Source of the DNA: Nemertoderma westbladi | Taxonomy: Eukaryota; Xenacoelomorpha; Nemertodermatida; Nemertodermatidae | DNA length: 64,000 nucleotides | Direction: 5' to 3' | NCBI GenBank assembly: GCA_032718475.1 | Contig: JAUCBJ010004573.1 | Location: forward strand, 1-64,000 | Shown here: positions 1 to 9,600 of the stretch, in pieces | Position numbering within the stretch: the stretch's first letter is position 1 | How the letters are laid out: each line of letters begins with the position of its first letter | Notes under the pieces: generated by a model | The model's database searches: none | What the model saw: only the letters and a program-made list of their open reading frames with translations | What the model was told of the DNA's origin: nothing | Made by a program: the position numbers and the translations under genes

Positions 1-225
1 CAAAACCACAGCCACAACCACAGCCACAACCACAACCACAGCCACAACCACAGCCACAGCCACAACCACAGCCACAGCCACAACCACAGCCCACAACGAC
101 AGCAACAACCACAACCACAGCCACAACCACAACCACAACCACAGCCACAGCCACAACCACAGCCACAGCCACAGCCACAGCCACAGCCACAACCACAGCC
201 ACAAACACAGCCTCACCTTCAGCCA
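1..225 (-). repeat. Hexanucleotide array, left (CCACAA/CCACAG on + strand)
   Basis: The sequence is an almost uninterrupted run of CCACAG and CCACAA hexamers that begins before the window. It degenerates at its right edge near 200-225. It is the reverse complement of the longer array at 1806-2509, so the two form inverted arms around the zinc-finger gene. The G-rich strand here is the minus strand. Confidence 0.95.
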
Positions 226-463
226 CTTTATTATCAAATACACCTGAGAAAAATTCAAGAAACATCTGGTTTGCAATAGATTATTCTTTTTCACAACTCC
301 ATTCTAGCCTCCCTCTATAATAGCCCCCATTCACTGCATTCCCATTCATTCTCTAATTTTCATTTTTAAAAGTTTTATTTATTTTAATAAAAGTTTTATT
401 TATTTAAAATTTTGTAAAATCATTTAACGAAAATTGAATAATATCAATTGACATTGCTATATA
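226..463. other. 5' flank of the zinc-finger/acidic gene
   Basis: This short AT-rich stretch lies between the hexamer array and the start codon at 464. It contains homopolymeric A/T runs and a near-duplicate TTTTATTTATTT motif around 370-400. A TATATAA string sits immediately before the ATG, too close to act as a conventional TATA box. I see no other promoter element. Confidence 0.4.
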
Positions 464-1222
464 ATGCCTAGTTATGAAAAATGCATGGTTTGTGATAAAG
501 AAATGAGACGAGACAGTATATCCCGCCATATGAGTATACATAGAAAGGAAGGTGTAATGGAACCTTCCCCAAAGAAATTAAAAAATAATGATGATATTTT
601 TAGTGAAGAAGAGAACAAAAAGAGAGTTGAGAGTGATTTTCTAGAGATTAAACAAATGATGAAACATAAATTCGAGAAAATCATGAATATTTTGAAAAAT
701 ATACAGAAACAGCCACATAGTGAAAAGGACGATGAGAGTGAGGAAGAGGATAAATCAGAGGAAAGTGAGAATGATGAAACGGAGAGTGAGATAGAGAAAG
801 AAGAAAATGAGAGTGGTGGTGAAGAAAATGAGAGCGAGAAAGAAGTCGAGGAACATGAAAGTGGTGAGGATAATGACTCAGATAATGAGGAGATATTAAG
901 ACATGTATTAGGAAATAAAAATAAATTGCAGAAAATAATTAGACAATTGAATGAAATGCAGAAACATTCGCATAAGGAGAGTGATAATGATGGAAATGAG
1001 AGTGATGAGGATGAATCGGAGGAGAGTAGCGATGACAGTGAGGAAGAATCAAAGGAGAGTAGCGATGACAGTGAGGAAGCATCAGAGGAGAATGACAATG
1101 AAAATGGACAGAAAATCAGAGTAGGGAATGGAAAAGTTATATCTCCAGCAACTGTTGTATATCGACCTAGGATTATGAACAGTAACAGTCGTACAGTTAG
1201 TACGAGACAGTGCAGAAAATAA
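464..1222 (+). CDS. C2H2-type zinc-finger protein with long acidic, coiled-coil-like body
   Basis: This is a 252-residue intronless ORF. Residues 7-26 form one C2H2 finger (C7-x2-C10-x11-H22-x3-H26). A basic stretch follows (SPKKLK, near 35-40). The rest is dominated by Glu/Asp/Ser/Lys with two related helical modules, each a leucine/isoleucine-rich heptad-like segment (near 66-84 and 152-168) followed by an H-x-x-acidic run. This suggests an old internal duplication. The acidic composition and the single finger would fit a nuclear or chromatin-associated protein, but that is inference; I do not recognise the family. The last four residues (QCRK) come from a tandem-duplication junction: the duplicated copy downstream ends SARH-stop instead, so this C-terminus is secondary. 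An AATAAA at 1586 supports a real transcript. It could be cargo of a mobile element flanked by the hexamer arrays. Confidence 0.6.
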   Translation: MPSYEKCMVCDKEMRRDSISRHMSIHRKEGVMEPSPKKLKNNDDIFSEEENKKRVESDFLEIKQMMKHKFEKIMNILKNIQKQPHSEKDDESEEEDKSEESENDETESEIEKEENESGGEENESEKEVEEHESGEDNDSDNEEILRHVLGNKNKLQKIIRQLNEMQKHSHKESDNDGNESDEDESEESSDDSEEESKESSDDSEEASEENDNENGQKIRVGNGKVISPATVVYRPRIMNSNSRTVSTRQCRK

Positions 1223-1497
1223 TTAGACAATTGAATGAAATGCAGAAACATTCGCATAAGGAGAGTGATAATGATGGAAATGAGAGTGATGAGGATGAAT
1301 CGGAGGAGAGTAGCGATGACAGTGAGGAAGAATCAGAGGAGAGTAGCGATGACAGTGAGGAAGCATCAGAGGAGAATGACAATGAAAATGGACAGAAAAT
1401 CAGAGTAGGGAATGGAAAAGTTATATCTCCAGCAACTGTTGTATATCGACCTAGGATTATGAACAGTAACAGTCGTACAGTTAGTGCGAGACATTAA
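1211..1497 (+). pseudogene. Tandem out-of-frame duplicate of the 3' end of the zinc-finger/acidic gene
   Basis: Positions 1211-1494 repeat 927-1210 with an offset of 284 bp. I find only a few differences: a Lys/Glu change in the KESSDD/EESSDD motif, and Thr/Ala and junction changes near the end. Since 284 is not a multiple of three, the upstream frame stops at 1220-1222, ten bases into the second copy, and the duplicate now lies in the 3' UTR. It is still open for 95 codons and ends in SARH-stop, probably the ancestral C-terminus. The near-identity points to a recent event. Confidence 0.85.
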
Positions 1498-1585
1498 TTA
1501 TAACTGAAATATTGTATGTTTGAAATATTTATTATATTTAGTCGTATTAATTATGTAATTTCATAATAATATGCTTAATTAAACA

Positions 1586-1591
1586 AATAAA
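1586..1591 (+). promoter_or_regulatory. Poly(A) signal AATAAA
   Basis: A canonical AATAAA lies 89 bases after the end of the duplicated tail and 364 bases after the stop of the main ORF. A T/G-rich stretch follows at about 1615-1660 (TTTTGTGTGG, TTTGTATTTG), as expected for a metazoan cleavage site. The remainder up to 1805 is AT-rich and featureless. Confidence 0.6.
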
Positions 1592-1805
1592 GTCAACTTG
1601 ATCCTGAGTTCTGAGTCGTTTTGTGTGGTGGCGGGTATTTGTATTTGTAATTTTAATTTGTGTAATGGTCTAATATATTATAAACCACAATAAATGATCA
1701 GTCCTGTCTGATCCTATTTTAAATGCATAATGAATGAGTAACCAAAACATCAAATTAGTTAAACATTTTGACAACAGATAAACAAATATTCTCCTGTGGG
1801 GAGAA

Positions 1806-2509
1806 GTTGTGGCTGTGGCTGTGGCTGTGGTTGTGGTTGTGGCTGTGGTTGTGGCTGTGGTTGAGGCTGTGGCTGTGGTTGTGGCTGTGGCTGTGGTTGT
1901 GGCTGTGGTTGTGGCTGTGGTTGTGGCTGTGGTTGTGGCTGTGGTTGTGGCTGTGGCTGTGGTTGTGGCTGTGGTTGTGGCTGTGGTTGTGGTTGTGGCT
2001 GTGGTTGTGGCTGTGGTTGTGGCTGTGGTTGTGGTTGTGGTTGTGGCTGTGGTTGTGGCTGTGGTTGTGGCTGTGGTTGTGGTTGTGGCTGTGGTTGTGG
2101 TTGTGGTTGTGGTTGTGGCTGTGGCTGTGGCTGTGGTTGTGGCTGTGGTTGTGGCTGTGGCTGTGGCTGTGGCTGTGGCTGTGGTTGTGGCTGTGGTTGT
2201 GGCTGTGGTTGTGGCTGTGGCTGTGGCTGTGGTTGTGGCTGTGGCTGTGGTTGTGGTTGTGGTTGTGGTTGTGGTTGTGGCTGTGGTTGTGGCTGTGGTT
2301 GTGGTTGTGGCTGTGGCTGTGGCTGTGGCTGTGGCTGTGGCTGTGGCTGTGGCTGTGGCTGTGGCTGTGGCTGTGGCTGTGGCTGTAGCTGTGGTTGTGG
2401 TTGTGGTTGTGGCTGTGGCTGTGGTTGTGGCTGTGGTTGTGGCTGTGGCTGTGGCTGTGGCTGTGGCTGTGGCTGTGGCTGTGGTTGAGGCTGTGGCTGT
2501 GGGTTAGTT
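1806..2509 (+). repeat. Hexanucleotide array, right (TGTGGC/TGTGGT)
   Basis: About 117 tandem hexamers, TGTGGC or TGTGGT, are often arranged as a 12-bp alternation. Rare variants include TTGAGG near 1861 and 2485 and TGTAGC near 2384. The array is in inverted orientation relative to 1-225. GG doublets recur every 6 bases with 4-base spacers, which is the pattern of two-tetrad G-quadruplexes. The long LW and AV repeat ORFs across it are products of the repeat and not genes. Confidence 0.97.
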
Positions 2510-3229
2510 AGGATGGGAAATGGGGTGAATTGAGAAGCGGGGAGTGTGCTGGAGAAAAGTGTGTGTAATGAATGGGCTGCTGCGTCAGAATGGGTATGTT
2601 AATTAATGTTACACTAGAGTATCTGAACAAATATTTTAGGCATGGTATGCGTGAGGGGTTATGCATTTCTTCAAACAATAAAACTGCAGTATCTACTGTA
2701 GTATAGATATGGTTGGGGATTAATTTGACACGTGGTTTTTTGGGTAGGGCTAATACTTGGAGCGTGCGATCATGCGCGCAGGATGCTTCATAAAGTACAA
2801 TGCGAAAGAATGCAATCTATTGCAAGAGCAGATGTTTATTATAATTTCTCGGGCGAATTGGCATAATAACGGAGCTGGAGGTTTGAATAATTTAAACTCT
2901 GTGGCAGGCCCCACCCATGCGTTGACATGCAGTATAACTCAATATAGGATTCGATGGTGGGATTAGTCATGCTACGTCTAATAAGAGCCCAAACGGTCGC
3001 AGATTATTGGGGGACTGAGTCAGGGCCAAACTGGCCCACGTATTTTCCTGAAAGGGTAATTTATGTTTTGGGCCCCGCTCGCATCTTTTTATTTCATTCT
3101 ACCTTTACCTACTGTATGACAAAAATAATACAAATGTACTGTATATTGTATTGTATGGTACCTATTGTATTGTATATTTTATCTACTGTAGTACAATTTA
3201 TTCATCTCGCGTCCCTATCTGATTGATTT
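2510..3229. other. Intergenic, no supported gene
   Basis: Mixed-composition DNA. Two short overlapping ORFs (69 and 90 codons) lack recognisable domains, and I do not call them. The stretch 3110-3200 is dominated by TGTATTGTATTG-like low-complexity sequence. I see no RNA gene or element end. Confidence 0.5.
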
Positions 3230-3401
3230 GTGTCAAATTAAATTGCCTTTGGCAACATTATTTGATACAAATCGATTGATTAAACAATTAATTAATTGTT
3301 TAATCGACCAATTAATTAATTGTTTAATTAATTAATGACCTACTTAACACCCAATGTGCGAAGTGGGTCTAACTGTCGCCAAAGAGGGGTAACCATTACT
3401 A
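3230..3401. repeat. AT-rich palindromic MITE-like remnant
   Basis: Positions 3278-3305 are a perfect 28-bp palindrome centred on AATTAATTAATT. A half-copy follows at 3310-3335. The stretch 3350-3380 (TAACACCCAATG, then GTCTAACTGTCGCC) resembles the right end of the hairpin element at 18559-18823 (TAACACCCAATGGG, then GTCTAACTGTCACC). Both may therefore be copies of one short non-autonomous element. The border at 3401/3402 is where the LINE copy begins. Confidence 0.5.
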
Positions 3402-5500
3402 CTTATGCTCATCCGATCAGAGACTTGCTGAGGACTTTCTATTTTAACTGTCAAAATTTTGGTCTTTCTGGAGTTAATAAAAAGACCAACACTAGAAGCA
3501 GTATGTTCTAATGAGCTGAGGAGCCGTTGGGCTCCTTCTAGTGATTCTGAGAGTAATTCCTAAGTCATCAGCAAAGTCTAGATCAGTTAGGTACTTGGCA
3601 GGATTTCCTCGACTTCTGGAGCCAGTAGTTGGAGTTATTATCACACCATTATCATTATGATGATCTAAGGACATGCGTAGAACAGTCAACCACAATTATG
3701 AACAAGAATGGTGCAAGTGTGTCTCCCTGGAGGTCGCCCCATAACATTTCAAATGGTTCTGTGTCACCGTCAACAGTAGAGACAAATGTTGTCGAACCAT
3801 CGTATACTGATCTGATTGCTGCAATAATTTCATCAGGAATCCCATATAATGAAAGTATGCTGAACATACGTGAGCAAGAGGCTGAATCAAAGGCCTTGAA
3901 GAAGGTATACAGGAACTGTTTCTGCAGCTGCTAACTTAACTGCTTCTGTGAAGGCAGTATAGCCCTCACAGTGATCTGCTGCCTCAGAGGCAAGAACCTC
4001 AAACCTGTCGCTCAGCTATAGTGTGAAGCCGGATCTCACACTTGGCTGCTGCAACAGAGAGGACCAGTCATGCCGCGGCAAGGCAGATTTCGTTGTTCTG
4101 CTAGCACGCAGACTAAGTCTTACCTTGGCCACAATAAGGCGGTGATCACTGGAAAAGGGTCGAAGTGTAAATGCATTACAGTCTTGTATAGAGCTCCTGT
4201 ATTTCCTACGAAACAGGATATGGTCTATCTGGGACTTGTGACCACTGGGTCCACTATGAGTACATAGCTTTCCAGTTCGCTTCTTGAACTGGGCCCCAGC
4301 CGAAAACAATCCATTTCCAGAGATAAAATCCTGAAGATGGACGGAATTTCGGTTAACACTATTGCTATAGACCCAGGGCAATGTAGGTGATTGATGCAGA
4401 CTTGCATTAAAGTCTCCCAGGAATGTTAAGAATGCATGCTGATCCAATCCATCAGTAGCTGCTTGTAGATTGTGGTAGAAATTTTCCACCTCCTCTACAG
4501 GGGCAACACTAGTTGGAGAGTAGCACACAATCAGAACCACCTTAGGAAACTTCTTAGCCAGTCTTCCAGAACATGAGAAGTGGCAACGGATGATGCGGTT
4601 AGAGATTTGGTCTATTTTACCAATTCCACCATTGCCACTATCATCTGATGACGCGAGGGTGAGTCGCCAACCGCCTCCCATGTCCTTAATCAAAACCTCA
4701 TCAGTCTGTCCAGTCTGCATTCGGTGCTCTTGAACACCCACTGCACTAAGAGAAAGCTTATCTGCCAAGGCAGTCAGCTCACCTTGTCGCATTGGGGACC
4801 CGAGTGTTAGGGTGTTTACTGAGGCTAGTCTAGTGACTTGCCTCAGATTCACCAATGGCTTCGTTGGTCGGGGTGGAACATGAGAGTAGCCTCCAACTCC
4901 AGAATCCCTCTCCCCCTCACAATCTGGCCTCCCTGGTGACCCAGGGTTTGGGCCAGAATGGTCATCAGTAGCTCTCTCTCCAGTAGGGAGTGAGACAGGC
5001 AGCCAGTCAGGAGATAACTGACGCCTGTGAGGCCGATTGTGTCCGGTAATTCCACTCGCCTCTAGTGGCCGGACCTCCGCATTAATTATGTAATCCATAA
5101 TAGTGGGGGTTGGGAGTGCTTTTTTGCCTAGTCAGCTCTCGGGGCAAATACCACACCCTGGTACGCCATTCCACAGGGTGGGTGTCGCAGTGGAGTCAGA
5201 TATGAGGCCCATCACCCATATCTACTCTGGCACACATGACCCACCATTGGCTGTGCAGCTCATCTGCTGGGTCATGCCCTGTACCGCTGCTGCCAGGTGC
5301 AGGTCGCAGTGAAGTGCACTCAGAGTGGACATGAGAACACTCTACTCCTGACCAGCCATTGGTAGATCACCATCTGCGTAATATAATCCATCATAAGAGG
5401 GTCTATGCATCTACAAGTGGCACCTCCTTTATGCTGCATCGAGGTGGCAAGTTTTCTTGATCAATGACCTAGAATACCTTACCTGACCTGACCTGACTTG
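3402..5500 (-). mobile_element. RTE-like APE-type LINE, damaged copy 1
   Basis: Alignable along its length to the fuller copy at 23338-27616, same strand. Its 5' end, on the right, finishes in the same ACCTGACCTGACCT motif. Relative to the fuller copy it lacks the 3'-terminal 650 bp or so (everything beyond 23992 of the other copy), about 865 bp at the junction near 3905-3911, a 36-bp in-frame block of the endonuclease near 4620, and about 100 bp of 5' leader near 5385. It does not carry the CR1/L2-like insertion, so that insertion post-dates the common ancestor. Loss of the 3' end is not typical of LINE retrotransposition (which truncates 5'), so later deletion is likely. Confidence 0.9.
4016..5098 (-). 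pseudogene. LINE endonuclease (APE) domain remnant
   Basis: The frame is open for 360 codons. It starts at the MDYI... methionine shared with copy 2 and contains the endonuclease motifs VQEHRMQ (catalytic Glu), CYSPTS, LGDFNA, QIDHILF and SDHRLIVAKV (catalytic Asp-His). Twelve residues between GNGGIG and KIDQISN are missing compared with copy 2. Reverse transcriptase pieces continue at 3402-3905 (GIPDEIIAAI, LQGDTLAPFL, FADDLG) but in broken frames, and the region between the endonuclease and RT is deleted. The copy cannot make a complete protein. Identification is by the motif series; clade assignment (RTE/Proto2-like) is tentative. Confidence 0.85.
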
Positions 5501-6629
5501 GTTCTTCTAGTCATCGCCAATAATACACCGATTGTCATCGCGAATAACAACCATGTCCACTGGTCTATTGTTGTACCACAGTGACTGGGATGAGGTAGGC
5601 CTATGGAGAGGGGACTACGGACATCGGTATGTCGGGAAACATTGACGGAGGATGGGGACGAACGAACGACTCTCATCACATGGTCTCCGGTCAATACTTT
5701 CGATATACGCCAATGTTCTTCGTTACACAGGCAACAATGTTAGGAAGCGCCAGCAGGCACGCATTTGATTCTACGTCGTCAGAAGGAAATCCGAAGACAA
5801 GACGGAAACCATTCCAGGGTTCGGTTCCGGTATAATCGGTCAGCCCATAAATACCATACTGGTACTATAACAAAGGCTGCATATCCTGATATCCTGATGA
5901 TCCTGATATCAGTACGTGGTACCGGTACAAAACTTTTTTTCGCCATTTTAAATTCATATTCGATAACTGTTGGATAGCCAGTGCAAAGATTGGATAACTG
6001 TTAATAACCACCAGTAACAACTGTCAGTAAATATTACTATCCCAAATATAACACCAATGGAATACTAAATATAGACGAAACTGCAAAATTTCATCAATAT
6101 TTTTGGACCCGAAATAATTTTTCAATAAAGTGGTTGCATATGCCATAGGAAGCTCAGAAAAAAAATTACGTGACCGGAGCTTTCTCGAGATATTATCCAT
6201 ATTTTATTTACCAATAAGAAATCTGGTCTTCGTTGTTGTACAGTATTGTTAATATGTTGGTTTATCAACAATATTGTATGTAGGACTTAGTACTGTTATT
6301 GTAGTATGTAGCAGTTTTGTCGTGTGGTCTGTGCGATTTTGAGCCATTTCACTATTTAATATGCAATTTCCATTATTAATAATTAGGTCACTTACTTCCA
6401 ACTTCTGTATAGGATTATATGCATTGATAATGACGGCTATTACCGTCGAAATGTATTTGTAATTACTTATAATATCATATTTACTATATTATTATATCTC
6501 CGAACGTCTCCGAACTTTATTCTTTTTACGCTAAACAATATTATTATTAATAGACAAGTTTTCATCTATATTTAGTATTTCATAAACCACAAAGGAAATA
6601 TTGAATGCATAATAAACAATTGTGATAAT
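5501..6629. other. Intergenic stretch between LINE copy 1 and satellite A
   Basis: No gene is supported. Overlapping ORFs of 60-70 codons on both strands at 5479-5977 show no recognisable domain. A small direct repeat of ATCCTGAT occurs at 5880-5912, next to a GGTACCGGTAC string near 5918. From 5940 to 6629 the sequence becomes strongly AT-rich up to the first satellite unit. Confidence 0.5.
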
Positions 6630-9600
6630 AATTTAACGATTCGAAGTCTAACCAATGCTAGCTACTCTAATTTAACGATTCGAAATCTAACCAATGCTAG
6701 CTACTCTAATTTAACGATTCGAAGTCTAACCAATAATGCTAGCTACTCTAATTTAACGATTCGAACTCTAACCAATGCTAGCTACTCTAATTTAACGATT
6801 CGAAATCTAACCAATGCTAGCTACTCTAATTTAACGAATCGAAATCTAACCAATGCTAGCTACTCTAATTTAACGATTCGAACTCTAACCAATGCTAGCT
6901 ACTCTAATTTAATGAATCGAAGTCTAACCAATAATGCTAGCTACTCTAATTTAACGAATCGAAGTCTAACCAATGCTAGCTACTCTAATTTAACGATTCG
7001 AAGTCTAACCAATGCTATCTACTCTAATTAAACGAATCGAACTCTAACCAATGCTAGCTACTCTAATTTAACGATTCGAACTCTAACCAATGCTAGCTAC
7101 TCTAATTTAACGATTCGAAATCTAACCAATGCTAGCTACTCTAATTTAACGATTCGAACTATAACCAATGCTAGCTACTCTAATTTAATGATTCGAATTC
7201 TAACCAATGCTAGCTACTCTAATTTAACGATTCGAAGTCTAACCAATAATGCTAGCTACTCTAATTTAACGATTCGAACTCTAACCAATGCTAGCTACTC
7301 TAATTTAACGATTCGAAATCTAACCAATGCTAGCTACTCTAATTTAACGAATCGAAGTCTAACCAATGCTAGCTACTCTAATTTAACGATTCGAACTCTA
7401 ACCAATGCTAGCTACTCTAATTTAACGATTCGAACTCTAACCAATGCTAGCTACTCTAATTTAACGATTCGAAATCTAACCAATGCTAGCTACTCTAATT
7501 TAACGAATCGAAATCTAACCAATGCTAGCTACTCTAATTTAACGATTCGAACTCTAACCAATGCTAGCTACTCTAATTTAACGATTCGAACTCTAACCAA
7601 TGCTAGCTACTCTAATTTAACGAATCGAAGTCTAACCAATGCTAGCTACTCTAATTTAATGAATCGAAGTCTAACCAATAATGCTAGCTACTCTAATTTA
7701 ACGAATCGAAGTCTAACCAATAATGCTAGCTACTCTAATTTAACGATTCGAAGTCTAACCAATGCTAGCTACTCTAATTTAACGAATCGAAGTCTAACCA
7801 ATGCTAGCTACTCTAATTTAACGATTCGAACTCTAACCAATGCTAGCTACTCTAATTTAATGAATCGAAGTCTAACCAATAATGCTAGCTACTCTAATTT
7901 AACGATTCGAAGTCTAACCAATGCTAGCTACTCTAATTAAACGAATCGAACTCTAACCAATGCTAGCTACTCTAATTTAACGATTCGAAATCTAACCAAT
8001 GCTAGCTACTCTAATTTAACGAATCGAAATCTAACCAATGCTAGCTACTCTAATTTAACGATTCGAACTCTAACCAATGCTAGCTACTCTAATTTAATGA
8101 ATCGAAGTCTAACCAATAATGCTAGCTACTCTAATTTAACGAATCGAAGTCTAACCAATGCTAGCTACTCTAATTTAACGATTCGAAGTCTAACCAATGC
8201 TAGCTACTCTAATTAAACGAATCGAACTCTAACCAATGCTAGCTACTCTAATTTAACGATTCGAACTCTAACCAATGCTAGCTACTCTAATTTAACGATT
8301 CGAAATCTAACCAATGCTAGCTACTCTAATTTAACGATTCGAACTATAACCAATGCTAGCTACTCTAATTTAATGATTCGAATTCTAACCAATGCTAGCT
8401 ACTCTAATTTAACGATTCGAAGTCTAACCAATAATGCTAGCTACTCTAATTTAACGATTCGAACTCTAACCAATGCTAGCTACTCTAATTTAACGATTCG
8501 AAATCTAACCAATGCTAGCTACTCTAATTTAACGAATCGAAGTCTAACCAATGCTAGCTACTCTAATTTAACGATTCGAACTCTAACCAATGCTAGCTAC
8601 TCTAATTTAACGATTCGAACTCTAACCAATGCTAGCTACTCTAATTTAACGATTCGAAATCTAACCAATGCTAGCTACTCTAATTTAACGAATCGAAATC
8701 TAACCAATGCTAGCTACTCTAATTTAACGATTCGAACTCTAACCAATGCTAGCTACTCTAATTTAACGATTCGAACTCTAACCAATGCTAGCTACTCTAA
8801 TTTAACGAATCGAAGTCTAACCAATGCTAGCTACTCTAATTTAACGATTCGAACTCTAACCAATGCTAGCTACTCTAATTTAATGAATCGAAGTCTAACC
8901 AATAATGCTAGCTACTCTAATTTAACGAATCGAAGTCTAACCAATAATGCTAGCTACTCTAATTTAACGATTCAAAGTCTAACCAATGCTAGCTACTCTA
9001 ATTTAACGATTCGAAATCTAACCAATGCTAGCTACTCTAATTTAATGATTCGAAATCTAACCAATGCTAGCTACTCTAATTTAACGATTCGAAGTCTAAC
9101 CAATGCTAGCTACTCTAATTTAACGATTCGAAATCTAACCAATGCTAGCTACTCTAATTTAACGATTCGAAGTCTAACCAATAATGCTAGCTACTCTAAT
9201 TTAACGATTCGAACTCTAACCAATGCTAGCTACTCTAATTTAACGATTCGAAATCTAACCAATGCTAGCTACTCTAATTTAACGAATCGAAATCTAACCA
9301 ATGCTAGCTACTCTAATTTAACGATTCGAACTCTAACCAATGCTAGCTACTCTAATTTAATGAATCGAAGTCTAACCAATAATGCTAGCTACTCTAATTT
9401 AACGAATCGAAGTCTAACCAAATGCTAGCTACTCTAATTTAACGAATCGAAGTCTAACCAATGCTAGCTACTCTAATTTAACGATTCGAAGTCTAACCAA
9501 TGCTAGCTACTCTAATTAAACGAATCGAACTCTAACCAATGCTAGCTACTCTAATTTAACGATTCGAACTCTAACCAATGCTAGCTACTCTAATTTAACG

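Noticed and set aside
1768-2507. LWLWLW and AVAVVV repeat proteins
   Set aside because: Simple translations of the TGTGGC/TGTGGT hexamer array; no start context or non-repeat sequence.
5479-5977. Overlapping 68-71 codon ORFs
   Set aside because: Short, overlapping on both strands, without domain or signal; expected by chance.
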